Shown here piece by piece: positions 1 to 7,633 of a stretch of 25,501 nt of DNA; the first letter of the stretch is position 1, and each line of letters begins with the position of its first letter. This stretch comes from JALYUA01 sp038229875. Its GTDB lineage: Bacteria > Acidobacteriota > Thermoanaerobaculia > UBA5066 > Gp7-AA6. The position numbers and the translations under genes are program-made. Location: the NCBI GenBank assembly GCA_038229875.1, contig JBBROA010000060.1, positions 1 to 25,501 on the forward strand, given 5' to 3'. A model generated the notes under the pieces. That model did no database searches. It had not been told where the DNA came from and worked only from the letters and a program-made list of their open reading frames with translations.

Positions 1-228
1 AAGGCGGGAGGCTTCGACCGCTTCGAGGTGTTCGGCCCGGACGGAAAGGCCGTCACGCTCGGCCGCGCCACACGCGTCCGGCTGTTCGAGACGCTGGCGA
101 GCCCGGGCGAGAAGATCGCCGCCGCGCGGATCGTGCTGCGAAGACCGCCGCCGAAAGGTTGTTGCGTGCACCGCATCCACTTGATTTCCGCCGCGGGCCC
201 GGAGGTCGCCCGGGAGGGAACGCCGTGA
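1..228 (+). CDS. 3' end of an unrecognised gene (partial)
   Basis: The reading frame is open from the first base of the window and ends at TGA 226-228, leaving about 75 C-terminal residues. Third codon positions are strongly G/C-biased as in the neighbouring genes, which supports real coding. The tail contains a mixed segment with two adjacent cysteines (GCCVHRIHLIS), but I recognise no family. The true start lies upstream of the window. The next gene is on the same strand about 100 bp downstream, so co-transcription is possible. It could also be a chance open frame at the edge. Confidence 0.5.
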   Translation, partial: KAGGFDRFEVFGPDGKAVTLGRATRVRLFETLASPGEKIAAARIVLRRPPPKGCCVHRIHLISAAGPEVAREGTP

Positions 229-326
229 CTGCTGTCCGGATTCGGGCCGCCTCGGCGGCCACCGGGCAGCCTGTCGTGACCGGAAGAAAGGCGACGCAGG
301 GGCTTTTTGACGGAAAGGGGGAGCGG

Positions 327-728
327 ATGAAAATCGAGGTTCGCGGTGTGGCGCCGCTCCTCTGGGTCTTCGACATGCCGCGCTCCGTCCGCTTCTATCG
401 GGACGCACTCGGGTTCGAGGTCGTCCGGACGTCCGAATCAGGGGAGCACTTCGACTGGGCGCTGCTCCGGCTCGGGGACGCGGAATTGATGCTCAACGCC
501 GCCTACGATAGGGAAGAAAGGCCGCCGGCTCCGGATCCCGCCCGGACTGCGGGCCACGCGGACGTCACGATCTTCTTCGGGTGTCCGGACGTGGACGGGG
601 CCTACGCGCTCCTTCGCGCCCGCGGTGTGGATGCTAAGCCGCCCGTCGTCCGCCCCTACGGGATGAAACAGCTCACGGTTTGCGATCCCGACGGCTTCCA
701 GCTCTGCTTTCAGTGGACGGCGGGTTGA
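327..728 (+). CDS. VOC (glyoxalase/bleomycin-resistance) family protein
   Basis: This 133-residue protein has the single-module vicinal-oxygen-chelate layout. It shows an N-terminal strand (VAPLLWVFDMPRSVRFYRDA) leading into LGFEVV, a central stretch ending in HADVTIFFGCPDVDGAYALL, and the closing DPDGFQLCFQW typical of the family's last strand. Such proteins usually dimerise around a metal or small ligand and act as glyoxalase-like isomerases, dioxygenases or drug-binding proteins; the substrate here is unknown. I chose ATG 327 because GGGGGAG lies just upstream and the domain begins at once. An upstream GTG at 225, overlapping the previous stop, would add about 34 residues without domain similarity. 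The gene converges on pssA. Confidence 0.8.
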   Translation: MKIEVRGVAPLLWVFDMPRSVRFYRDALGFEVVRTSESGEHFDWALLRLGDAELMLNAAYDREERPPAPDPARTAGHADVTIFFGCPDVDGAYALLRARGVDAKPPVVRPYGMKQLTVCDPDGFQLCFQWTAG

Positions 729-759
729 CAGAACCCGCGCGAAGGGAGCGCCGCGCTCC
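720..759. terminator. Paired hairpins at the VOC/pssA convergent junction
   Basis: Two short hairpins occupy the gap between the converging stops. The first has arms 720-726 and 732-738 (GCGGGTT / AACCCGC) and includes the VOC stop codon. The second has arms 745-750 and 754-759 (GGAGCG / CGCTCC). Neither is followed by a T-run, so factor-independent termination is uncertain. The position suits a bidirectional end for both transcripts. Confidence 0.3.
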
Positions 760-764
760 GGCCG

Positions 765-1553
765 TCACGCCTTCCTGCGCCGCCTGAAGAAGCCGAAGAT
801 CTTCGCGACCGGGCCTGACACCGCGAAGATCGCCGCGATCGCCAAGAGCGTCGGATAGGGGCTGTACGCGATCGCCATGAAGAAGAGGGCGATCGCTGGC
901 ACGATCCACCTCGGCCGGCGGCGGCGCAGGTCGAGATCCTTGAACGAGCGGTACTTGATGGTCGAGATCATCAGGTACGAGAGAAGAAACGTGACGATCA
1001 GGACACCCGTCATCCAGACGCGGTCGACGAGAGGCTCCGGGGTGGCGAGGACGAGCGTGCAGACGGTTCCCGCGGCGGCGGGAATCGGAAGACCCACGAA
1101 ATACTTCTTGTCCGCGATCTTCGTCTGGATGTTGAAGCGCGCCAACCGCATCGACCCGCAGACGACGAAGAAGAACGAGACGGCGAGCCCGAGGCGGTGA
1201 AAGTCCGCGAGACCCCACGAGTAGACGAGGATCGCCGGCGCAACGCCGAACGAAACGAGATCCGCGAGGGAGTCGTACTCCTCGCCGAACTCCGAGGCGG
1301 AGTTGGTCAAACGCGCGATGCGCCCGTCGAGCATGTCCAAAACCGCGGCAAGGATGATCAGGAGGGCGGAGCGTTCGAACGTCCCGTTGATGGAGCTCCA
1401 CAGCGAAAGGTACCCGCAGAACAGATTACCGACGGTGAAGAGCGTCGGCAGCACGAAGAGCCCCCGCGAGAGCCTCTCGCGCGAGAGCCGGCGGCGCCGG
1501 GGCCGGGGGAAGGTGTCGTCGGCAGGGTCCGACGGCGTGTCGCTGTCGCTCAC
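765..1553 (-). CDS. pssA: CDP-diacylglycerol--serine O-phosphatidyltransferase
   Basis: The enzyme transfers the phosphatidyl group from CDP-diacylglycerol to serine at the inner membrane, giving phosphatidylserine. The 262 residues carry the complete CDP-alcohol phosphatidyltransferase signature: D73, D76-G77, A80-R81, G90, D94 and D98. Hydrophobic helices follow to the C terminus, and a basic, proline-containing head of about 30 residues precedes the first helix. The start is GTG at 1553-1551, whose last two bases begin the psd stop (GTGA overlap), so translation is probably coupled to psd. The next enzyme of the pathway is therefore encoded directly upstream in the same transcript. Length and motifs fit the Bacillus-type PssA subfamily. 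Confidence 0.93.
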   Translation of the reverse strand: MSDSDTPSDPADDTFPRPRRRRLSRERLSRGLFVLPTLFTVGNLFCGYLSLWSSINGTFERSALLIILAAVLDMLDGRIARLTNSASEFGEEYDSLADLVSFGVAPAILVYSWGLADFHRLGLAVSFFFVVCGSMRLARFNIQTKIADKKYFVGLPIPAAAGTVCTLVLATPEPLVDRVWMTGVLIVTFLLSYLMISTIKYRSFKDLDLRRRRPRWIVPAIALFFMAIAYSPYPTLLAIAAIFAVSGPVAKIFGFFRRRRKA

Positions 1554-2218
1554 GGGCGCGCCAGAGGCCGGCCGCCCTGCCCGGGAGCCGGCGCCGGAAA
1601 CCTCGCGAGTCCTGTCAGGCCGGCGCGCACTTTCTGGCCTTTTCGCACCAGGACGTCGGCGCCGTCGGGAACGAAGAGGTCCACCCGCGAGCCGAAGAGG
1701 ATGATCCCGATTCTCTGGGCCCTCTCGAGAGGCTGGCCGGGTTTCGGATAGAAGATGATGCGACGCGCGATCGCTCCGGCGATCTGCTTGAATGCGACCC
1801 GGCCGCCGCTGGCCTCCATGGTGATCAGATTCTGCTCATTCTCGTGCGAGGCCTTCTCCGCAAACGCGGCGAGCTTTTTTCCGGGCGAATAGCTGTAGTC
1901 CGCGACGAGTCCAGTGACCGGAGCGCGGTTCACGTGGACGTTGAACACCGACATGAAGATCGAGATCCGCGTGCCCGCGCCCGGCGGCGCTTCCGGCGCG
2001 GCTCCGATCGACAGGATGGTTCCGTCGGCGGGTGAGACGATGGTTTCGAGGCCGGCGACGGGCCGGCGCTCCGGGTCCCGGAAGAACGAGACGAGAAAAA
2101 GAGTGGGAGCGCCGAGCGCGACGGCCCAGACCGGATGACCTGTCGCGGCCGCGAGCACCGTCAACAGGAGAGGGGGAAGAATGAACTTCCATCCCTCGCG
2201 AGCAAGAGGGAACCTCAG
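1550..2218 (-). CDS. psd: Phosphatidylserine decarboxylase, short archaeal-type, CTG start
   Basis: Psd decarboxylates phosphatidylserine to phosphatidylethanolamine. The proenzyme self-cleaves at a Gly-Ser bond to form the pyruvoyl group. That motif is FGSR, with Gly176-Ser177, near the C terminus. Other family marks are FFRDPERRP (from about residue 45), SPADGTI and FNVHVNRAP. At about 222 residues it is the short class, lacking the long N-terminal part of the E. coli enzyme. The frame has no ATG or GTG ahead of the conserved N terminus, LAREGWKFILPP. CTG 2218-2216 gives MRFPLAREGWKF, has AAGGGA eight bases upstream, and overlaps the ydcH stop as CTGA, so I take it as the start. TTG 2164 would delete the conserved segment. 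Confidence 0.88.
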   Translation of the reverse strand: MRFPLAREGWKFILPPLLLTVLAAATGHPVWAVALGAPTLFLVSFFRDPERRPVAGLETIVSPADGTILSIGAAPEAPPGAGTRISIFMSVFNVHVNRAPVTGLVADYSYSPGKKLAAFAEKASHENEQNLITMEASGGRVAFKQIAGAIARRIIFYPKPGQPLERAQRIGIILFGSRVDLFVPDGADVLVRKGQKVRAGLTGLARFPAPAPGQGGRPLARP

Positions 2219-2436
2219 TGCGTGATCCCTTCGCGCCGAGTCCGCACGATCGCCTCCATTTTGTCCTTCAGGGCGAGCTTCTCCTTCTTCAGGCGCTTTT
2301 CTTCGATTTCTTCTTCTTCCGAGAGGGCTGACTTTCCGGCGAGTATCTGAAGGCGGTTCTCATGATCCTGGTGAGCATCCTGGAGGCGGCGGTACTCTGC
2401 GTCGACTTCCGGCACGGACTCCGTCGAGATTGACAT
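2215..2436 (-). CDS. YdcH/DUF465 family small coiled-coil protein
   Basis: This 73-residue, highly charged, predicted helical protein has the DUF465 pattern: an N-terminal Y-R-x-L helix (EYRRLQDAHQDHENRLQ), a short turn, and a second helix (EEEIEEKRLKKEKLALKDKM) that would pair back as a hairpin. The family's role is unknown. The start is secure: ATG 2436-2434 is preceded by AAGGAGG at good spacing. It is the first gene of the ydcH-psd-pssA transcript. Its TGA overlaps the CTG start of psd, so its translation may be needed for efficient psd initiation. The C-terminal residues read RREGITH. Confidence 0.8.
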   Translation of the reverse strand: MSISTESVPEVDAEYRRLQDAHQDHENRLQILAGKSALSEEEEIEEKRLKKEKLALKDKMEAIVRTRREGITH

Positions 2437-2491
2437 CAGCTCGAACCTCCTTTTCTATTCGGAGCGGAGCAAAAGGAAGGCCACTTCCGCG

Positions 2492-2520
2492 AGTCTAACG
2501 ACCAACGACCGGGGGTTCAA
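2492..2520 (-). promoter_or_regulatory. Predicted sigma-70-type promoter for ydcH-psd-pssA
   Basis: On the minus strand TTGAAC (2520-2515) and TAGACT (2497-2492) are separated by exactly 17 bases, close to the TTGACA/TATAAT consensus. The -10 box lies about 55 bases upstream of the ydcH start, leaving a short leader ending in a strong ribosome-binding site. I found no better candidate in the 140-bp gap. Confidence 0.55.
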
Positions 2521-2557
2521 GGACCTCGCTCCGAACTTCCGCAGAGCATGGAACTTG

Positions 2558-2571
2558 CCGCGGCCGGCCGC
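2558..2571. repeat. 14-bp perfect GC palindrome after rimI
   Basis: CGCGGCCGGCCGCG is a perfect palindrome starting a few bases after the rimI stop on the minus strand. It could end the tsaB-rimI transcript as a hairpin or cruciform, but no T-run follows in that direction. A chance GC-rich palindrome is possible. Confidence 0.3.
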
Positions 2572-2576
2572 GATTT

Positions 2577-3062
2577 TCAGGGCTTGTCCTCGAGCGCGAG
2601 CACCATCGCGTAGGCGTCCTCGCCATCCTGGTAATAGGCCTTTCGCCGGTACGCCTCGCGGAATCCGTAGGAGCGGTAGAACTCGCGAGCCGGAAGGTTC
2701 GACAGGCGCACCTCGAGAGTCACCGCGGTCGCTCCGACGCTGCGCGCCCGGGAAAGAGCGTCTTCGAGCAGCCGGCGGCCGTGGCCGAGATTTCTCAGCC
2801 GCGGATCCGTCGCGATCTTGTTGATGTGGAATTCTTCGTAGAGCGACACCGCGAAGAGATATCCGCCCAGGCGCGGCTCAGAGTCGCCGCCTCCGACCAA
2901 CACCCGCGCGTACCGGTAGGGCTCCTCGAGCTCCGCCGCGAAAAACTCGCGCTTCCACGGAACGAGAAACGACTCCCGCTCGATCCGGGCAATCTCATCG
3001 AGGTCGTCGGACCGCGCGGGGGCGACCGCGTACGTGGACGGGCTGGGGTTACGGAGCGCCAC
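2577..3062 (-). CDS. rimI: Ribosomal-protein-alanine N-acetyltransferase (GNAT)
   Basis: RimI acetylates the N-terminal alanine of ribosomal protein S18 using acetyl-CoA; rpsR lies elsewhere in this window. The 161 residues form a single GNAT domain. The acetyl-CoA loop is RLRNLGHG (88-95), followed by the family block LEVRLSN (116-122) and the RimI-type C terminus with FYRSYGF, RRKAYYQDGEDA and a final hydrophobic strand. The start is GTG at 3062-3060, 14 bases inside the end of tsaB; this gives a 10-residue head before YAVAPARSDDLDEI, where the domain begins. The tsaB-rimI pairing is common in bacteria and supports both calls. Confidence 0.88.
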   Translation of the reverse strand: MALRNPSPSTYAVAPARSDDLDEIARIERESFLVPWKREFFAAELEEPYRYARVLVGGGDSEPRLGGYLFAVSLYEEFHINKIATDPRLRNLGHGRRLLEDALSRARSVGATAVTLEVRLSNLPAREFYRSYGFREAYRRKAYYQDGEDAYAMVLALEDKP

Positions 3063-3735
3063 GCTTCTCCTCTGCCGCGCTCGGACGGGAGTAGATCGCG
3101 GCGAAGTTTGCGGCCGGGCTGTCTGCGGGCCGCCGCGCGACGGCGAGAGCGAGCGCGCGGGAGAGAGGAGACGTCAGCGTGAGGGCTCCCGGACCGACGA
3201 GATCGAGCGGCGCCGCCGCGAACGGAAGGCCGCCCAACACACGGGACGCCGCGTTTTCCCGCGGAGCGCGCGCGGGTGGCGCCGCGGCGGCGGCGCGGGC
3301 GCCCGTGAGGTCGAACGCCTGCCAGACGATCTCTCCGCGCCCGGCATCGAGCGCCGAGGCGACGCGAGGGAGTTCCGCGCCGCGGGCAGCCTCCGCGAGG
3401 ACTTCGAGTGTCGAAACCGTTTCGACGTCGCAGTCGAGCGCGCGGCCGAGACCCCACGCCGTCGCGAGGCCGACCCGCACGCCCGTAAACGAGCCGGGGC
3501 CGGAGCAGACCGCGATCCGCCCGCAATCGGAGAGCGAGAGCCGCGCGCGTGAGAACACCGCCTCGATCGACGCGAGAAGACGCTCCGAGGACTGGCGGTC
3601 GGAGGGGAGAGGCTCGTCGAACACGGTTTCGCCGTCAACGAGCGTCACGGCCGGCGACGGGCTGGCGGTGTCGAGCGCGAGGATGCAGGAGGTCCGCAAT
3701 GGCTTCACCGTTCCGAACCGGTATGCTAACCCCAT
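3049..3735 (-). CDS. tsaB: tRNA threonylcarbamoyladenosine biosynthesis protein TsaB
   Basis: TsaB is the ASKHA-fold partner of TsaD in the complex that installs t6A37 on ANN-decoding tRNAs. The protein has the early strand ILALDTASPSPAV and the signature GPGSFTGVRVGLA (from residue 79), the hallmark of TsaB. The second half is shorter and alanine-rich, as is usual. Total length is 228 residues from ATG 3735. GTG 3708 (giving MKPLRTSCILALDTA) is equally plausible, since the domain starts there and neither site has a strong ribosome-binding site. It is transcribed with rimI and divergently from mutS, with only about 70 bp for both promoters. Confidence 0.9.
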   Translation of the reverse strand: MGLAYRFGTVKPLRTSCILALDTASPSPAVTLVDGETVFDEPLPSDRQSSERLLASIEAVFSRARLSLSDCGRIAVCSGPGSFTGVRVGLATAWGLGRALDCDVETVSTLEVLAEAARGAELPRVASALDAGRGEIVWQAFDLTGARAAAAAPPARAPRENAASRVLGGLPFAAAPLDLVGPGALTLTSPLSRALALAVARRPADSPAANFAAIYSRPSAAEEKRGAP

Positions 3736-3805
3736 CGCTCATGGAACGCCCCGGAAGACGAGCCCGCATGCCCTTTCCTCGCGGGAGCCCGAGAGCCCCG
3801 CACCC

Positions 3806-6385
3806 GTGAGCACCCCCGGAGCCCGTGAGACCCCGATGCTGCGGCAGTACTTCGAGATGAAGAGCCGCGCGCCCGACGCCATCCTCTTCTACCGGATGGG
3901 CGACTTCTACGAAATGTTCTTCGAGGACGCGCGCGAAGCCGCTCCCATTCTCGGGATCGCGCTGACGGCGCGCAACCGCGATTCCGACATCGAAGCTCCG
4001 ATGTGCGGGGTGCCGTGGCAGAGCGCCGACCACCACATCGCGCGCCTCGTCGCGTCGGGGCGCAAAGTCGCCGTGTGCGATCAGATGGAGGACGCCCGCG
4101 AGACGAAGGGGATCCTCCGCCGTGACATCACGCGGATCGTCACTCCGGGCACGGTCCTGGACCCCGAATCCCTCGTCCCGGCCGCCGCGTCTTATCTCGC
4201 CGCGCTCCTTCCGCCGGAGGGGCCCTCCGCGGCCGCGGCGGGAGCGGAGTGGGAGGCTTCGTTTCTCGACCTGTCCACCGGACGATTCTTCGCCGGACTC
4301 CTTCCGGCCTCTCGCCTGGCGGACGCCCTGGCGCTCTTCCGCCCGCGGGAAGTGCTTCTGCCCGACGGCGCCTCGGTTCCGATTCCACGGGGGGTCGCCG
4401 AGACGCGGCGTCCGGTGTCCTGGTTTGACGCGTCTTCCGCCGCGCGCGCGAAACCGGCCGCGGCGGGCGGGGCCGCGGCCGCCGCCGCGCTGGCGTATGC
4501 CACGGAGATGCGGCCGCGGGGCGCGGCGCACATCGGCGCTCCCGAGGCTCTGAGATTCGATGAGCGCATGGGCCTCGACGCATCTGCCGTCGCGACGCTC
4601 GAGATCTTCGAGTCGTCGGACGGATCCACGGAACGCAGCCTCTGCTCGCTTCTCGACCGCACGCGTACGGCTCTCGGCGCCCGCGCCCTTCGAGACGCCC
4701 TCGCCCGCCCGTCGACCGACCCCGTCGAGATCGAGTCGCGGTGGGACGCCGTGCAGGAGCTCGTGACGAAGCCCGGGCCGCGCGAGGAGATTCAGAGCGC
4801 CCTCGACGGCGTCGGAGACCTCGAGCGCCGGTTCGCCCGGATCTCCACCGAGACCGCAGGGCCTCGCGAAGTCGCAGCGTGGTCCTCGGGCCTCGAGGCG
4901 ATTCCCCGGGTCCGGCTCGCGGGCGCCACGCTGACATCCCTCAGGCTGCGAGGCCTTCTCGATGGGATGCCCGACGTGTCGGATCTCGCAACACGCGTCC
5001 GCGAGACGATCGCGCCCGAGCCCCCCATCCTCGCATCCGCAAGTGGCGCGATCCGCGACGGGGCGGACGCGGAGCTCGACGCGCTGCGCTCGCTGCGGCG
5101 CGACGCCCAGGGCGCGCTGCTCGCGATCGAAGCCGAGGAGCGCCGCCGGTCCGGGATTTCGAACCTGCGCATCCGCTACAACCGCGTGTTCGGGTATTCG
5201 CTCGAGGTCGGACATGCTCACCGCGACCGCGTCCCCGAAGACTGGATTCGCCGGCAATCGCTCGCGAACGCCGAGCGCTTCGTCACGCCGGCGTTGAAAT
5301 CGCTCGAAGAGAAGATCCTCGGCGCCGAGGAGCGAATCGGTGCGATTGAAGACCGCATCTACGGCGATCTCCTCCGCGAACTCGCCGCCGCCGGGCCGCG
5401 CGTCTCGGCCGTCGCGTCGGCGGCCGCGGCGGTCGACGTCACGGCGAGCCTCGCCGAGACCGCCGCCTCCGCCCGGTGGGTCCGGCCGAAGCTTTCGGTA
5501 CGGCCGCGCCTCTGTTTGACCGACGCGCGCCATCCGATCGTGGAAGCAGTGCGCCGCGAGGAGCCGTTCATCCCGAATGACTGCGACCTCTCCGCCGAGA
5601 AGCGAATCCTGCTGGTCACCGGCCCGAACATGGGCGGCAAATCCACATACCTGCGGCAGGTCGCGACCGCGGTGCTGCTCGCGCAGGCGGGCTCGTTCGT
5701 TCCCGCCTCGCACGCCGAATTGTCGATCTTCGACCGGATCTTCACCCGCGTGGGGGCTTCGGACCATCTCTCCCGCGGGGAATCGACGTTCATGGTGGAG
5801 ATGCTCGAGGCCGCTTCGATCCTGCGAGGGGCGACCGCGAAAAGCCTCGTGATCCTGGACGAGGTCGGGCGCGGCACATCCACGTTCGACGGGCTTTCGA
5901 TTGCGTGGGCGCTCGTCGAGCACCTGCACGACGTTCCAGAGCGATCGGGGTTCGTTCTCTTCGCCACGCACTACCACGAGCTCACCGAGATCGCGCTCGT
6001 GCGCCCGGGTATCGCGAACGCCACGATGGCGGTCAAGGAAATCGATGGGAAAGTCGTTTTTCTCCGGAAAGTGATCCCCGGCGCGGCGGACCGGAGCTAC
6101 GGGATACAGGTCGCGGAGCTCGCCGGGCTCCCGCGCGAGGTCATCACGCGCGCCCGGGAGGTCCTCTCGAACCTGGAAAAGCAGGAGCTCGACGTGCAGG
6201 GAGCTCCGGTCATCGCGCGGCACGCGGGCGCCAGCGCCGGAGACGGGCAGATCCTTCTTTTTTCCTCCGACGAGGGCCTCGTGCTCGAAAAAATGCGGGA
6301 GGTGGACGTGAACCGGCTGACGCCGATCGCGGCGCTCTCGCTTCTCGCGTCTCTTCAGGAAAGGCTCAAAGGGCCGCACTCTTGA
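3806..6385 (+). CDS. mutS: DNA mismatch repair protein MutS
   Basis: MutS binds mismatches and small loops and, with ATP, signals to MutL. The 859-residue length is normal for MutS1. The mismatch-reading motif G-D-F-Y-E is at 32-36, with the wedge Phe34 and Glu36. Connector, core/lever and clamp regions follow. Walker A GPNMGGKST begins at residue 606, Walker B has Asp685-Glu686 in ILDEVGRGTS, and FATHYHEL follows. The frame is open far upstream, but that part is antisense to tsaB; I chose GTG 3806, which places STPGARETP before the conserved MLRQYFEMK. ATG 3836 is an alternative that begins exactly at that block. I see no mutL in this window. Confidence 0.95.
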   Translation: MSTPGARETPMLRQYFEMKSRAPDAILFYRMGDFYEMFFEDAREAAPILGIALTARNRDSDIEAPMCGVPWQSADHHIARLVASGRKVAVCDQMEDARETKGILRRDITRIVTPGTVLDPESLVPAAASYLAALLPPEGPSAAAAGAEWEASFLDLSTGRFFAGLLPASRLADALALFRPREVLLPDGASVPIPRGVAETRRPVSWFDASSAARAKPAAAGGAAAAAALAYATEMRPRGAAHIGAPEALRFDERMGLDASAVATLEIFESSDGSTERSLCSLLDRTRTALGARALRDALARPSTDPVEIESRWDAVQELVTKPGPREEIQSALDGVGDLERRFARISTETAGPREVAAWSSGLEAIPRVRLAGATLTSLRLRGLLDGMPDVSDLATRVRETIAPEPPILASASGAIRDGADAELDALRSLRRDAQGALLAIEAEERRRSGISNLRIRYNRVFGYSLEVGHAHRDRVPEDWIRRQSLANAERFVTPALKSLEEKILGAEERIGAIEDRIYGDLLRELAAAGPRVSAVASAAAAVDVTASLAETAASARWVRPKLSVRPRLCLTDARHPIVEAVRREEPFIPNDCDLSAEKRILLVTGPNMGGKSTYLRQVATAVLLAQAGSFVPASHAELSIFDRIFTRVGASDHLSRGESTFMVEMLEAASILRGATAKSLVILDEVGRGTSTFDGLSIAWALVEHLHDVPERSGFVLFATHYHELTEIALVRPGIANATMAVKEIDGKVVFLRKVIPGAADRSYGIQVAELAGLPREVITRAREVLSNLEKQELDVQGAPVIARHAGASAGDGQILLFSSDEGLVLEKMREVDVNRLTPIAALSLLASLQERLKGPHS

Positions 6386-7413
6386 GCGGATTCGCGCCCG
6401 CGAGCCGGCTCTTCGGCGTCGGCCTCTCCGGCACCGCTCTCACCGAGAAAGAACGGGGGATCCTCGAGCGGTTCCCTCCGTGGGGCGTGATCCTCTTTCG
6501 CCGGAACATCGAGACGCCGGAGGGTGTGCGTGCGCTCGCGCGCGAGATCTCACGCCTGCCGGGGCCGCCGCTCCTCTGCATCGATCAGGAGGGCGGACCG
6601 GTCGATCGGTTCCGCGACCTTCTCGGCCGGTCTGTCTCGTTTCACGACGCGGCGCATGCCGGACTCGCCCGCGATGCGGGAGAGGTCGCCGGGGAAGCTT
6701 GCCGCGCGCTCGGGTTCGACGTCGACCTGGCTCCGGTCGTCGACCGCGACCTCCCTGGAGCGTCCGAGAGATTCCTCGCCGGCCGGTGCGCCTCGGCGGA
6801 GCCCGAAGAGATCGTGACAGCGGCGACCGCGTTTCTCGAAGGGCTCCAAGGGGTCGGCATTGCAGGCTGCGTCAAGCATTTTCCGGGGCTCGGCCGCGGC
6901 GACCTCGACACGCACCAGGCGCTCCCGTTTCTGCGCGACGATCCGGAGGAGGAGGCAAAAGACCTCGCTCCGTTCGCGGCGACCATGGACCTTGCGGGTG
7001 CCGTGATGATTTCTCACGCCGCGGGCCCCGAAGGCCTGCCCGCCACGCTGTCGCCCGCGCGCGCGACAGCGCTCCTGCGGGGAGGGATGGGCTTTTCGGG
7101 CGCGGCATTCTCGGACGACCTCGAGATGGGGGCCCTCGCGTCCTTCGGAGAGATGCCCGACCGCTGCGCCGAAGCGAGCCGGGCCGGGTGCGACCTGCTC
7201 TTCGTCTGCAGCCGGATCCTCGAGTACCCCGACTGCGTTGCCCGCGTCGATCTCGAAGTTCCAGGAGACCGCCGGCGCGAAGCCGCCGAGCGGTTGGCCG
7301 CCTACTCCAGGCGAGCCGCGGAGCGCCGCGCGGCGGTGAAGCGCCCGACGCTCTCGATCGAGGCGCTGCGGGAAGCAACCCGAAAGCTCCACGAGCGCGC
7401 GGGGCGAGCTTAG
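6382..7413 (+). CDS. nagZ: Beta-N-acetylhexosaminidase, glycoside hydrolase family 3 (NagZ-like)
   Basis: NagZ removes N-acetylglucosamine from anhydro-muropeptides during cell-wall recycling in the cytosol. No signal peptide is present. The 343-residue single-domain length fits. Family marks are IDQEGGPVDRF, the loop KHFPGLGRGDLDTH with Lys165-His166, and SDDLEMGAL with catalytic Asp245 or Asp246. TTG 6382 is the start: it overlaps the mutS stop as TTGA and yields the conserved opening FGVGLSGTALT soon after. No ATG lies near this point. The last three codons and the stop lie inside a dispersed repeat shared with 8205-8443. Some GH3 relatives hydrolyse other beta-glycosides, so substrate is inferred from the KHFPG loop. 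Confidence 0.88.
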   Translation: MSGFAPASRLFGVGLSGTALTEKERGILERFPPWGVILFRRNIETPEGVRALAREISRLPGPPLLCIDQEGGPVDRFRDLLGRSVSFHDAAHAGLARDAGEVAGEACRALGFDVDLAPVVDRDLPGASERFLAGRCASAEPEEIVTAATAFLEGLQGVGIAGCVKHFPGLGRGDLDTHQALPFLRDDPEEEAKDLAPFAATMDLAGAVMISHAAGPEGLPATLSPARATALLRGGMGFSGAAFSDDLEMGALASFGEMPDRCAEASRAGCDLLFVCSRILEYPDCVARVDLEVPGDRRREAAERLAAYSRRAAERRAAVKRPTLSIEALREATRKLHERAGRA

Positions 7414-7480
7414 CCACCATCTCGACCGAAGCGCAGCTCTCTCCCCGCGCGCCGGGAGAAAGAGCTGGGGTGAGGGGAGG
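7398..7480 (-). repeat. Partial inverted copy of the dispersed element, over the nagZ 3' end
   Basis: Read on the minus strand this stretch matches the first third of the element at 8205-8285. A run of about 22 bases including GGTGGCTAAGCTCGCCCCG is identical, followed by a shared GCGCTTC block and the GGCGCGCG-containing region. The match covers the last codons and stop of nagZ, so the repeat supplies the end of that gene. Its outer part is an imperfect palindrome (AGCTCT / AGAGCT arms around CTCCC / GGGAG) at about 7434-7466. Confidence 0.65.
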
Positions 7481-7487
7481 GACATAG

Positions 7488-7560
7488 ACCCTGACGGAGG
7501 CTTGCACCCTGACGGAGGCTTGCACCCTGACGGAGGCTTTGCACCCTGACGGGGCTTGGT
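7488..7560. repeat. Four tandem 18-19 bp units
   Basis: The unit ACCCTGACGGAGGCTTGC occurs at 7488-7505 and 7506-7523. It appears with one inserted T at 7524-7542, and as a degenerate fourth copy at 7543-7560. The units abut with no spacers, so this is a small minisatellite rather than a CRISPR. It sits between two oppositely oriented palindromic repeats in the nagZ/ssb convergent gap. Confidence 0.9.
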
Positions 7561-7567
7561 TCGCGAG

Positions 7568-7617
7568 GAGATGCCCCCTCACCCTCACCCTCTCCCCGAG
7601 CGCGGAGAGAGGGACTC
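7568..7617 (+). repeat. Palindromic intergenic repeat
   Basis: This segment has the CCCCTCACCC start followed by a hairpin with arms CCCTCTC and GAGAGGG. It resembles, in the opposite orientation, the palindromic part of 7434-7480. Together they bracket the tandem units and lie just after the ssb stop on the minus strand. It may act as a terminator for ssb. I recall similar CTCACCCTCACCC-type intergenic repeats in many GC-rich genomes, but could not search for them. Confidence 0.55.
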
Positions 7618-7633
7618 AGCTTGCCTCGCCCTT

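Noticed and set aside
3179..3805. N-terminal extension of mutS of about 209 residues
   Set aside because: The extension is antisense to tsaB and shows no MutS similarity; starting at 3806 gives the normal family length.
3635..6379. A 914-codon open frame on the minus strand opposite mutS
   Set aside because: It mirrors the mutS codons in a GC-rich gene, has low-complexity Arg/Gly/Asp composition and no recognisable motif; mutS itself is complete with all family motifs.
7488..7560. Possible CRISPR array
   Set aside because: The units are only 18-19 bp, directly abutting, with no spacers and no cas genes nearby.
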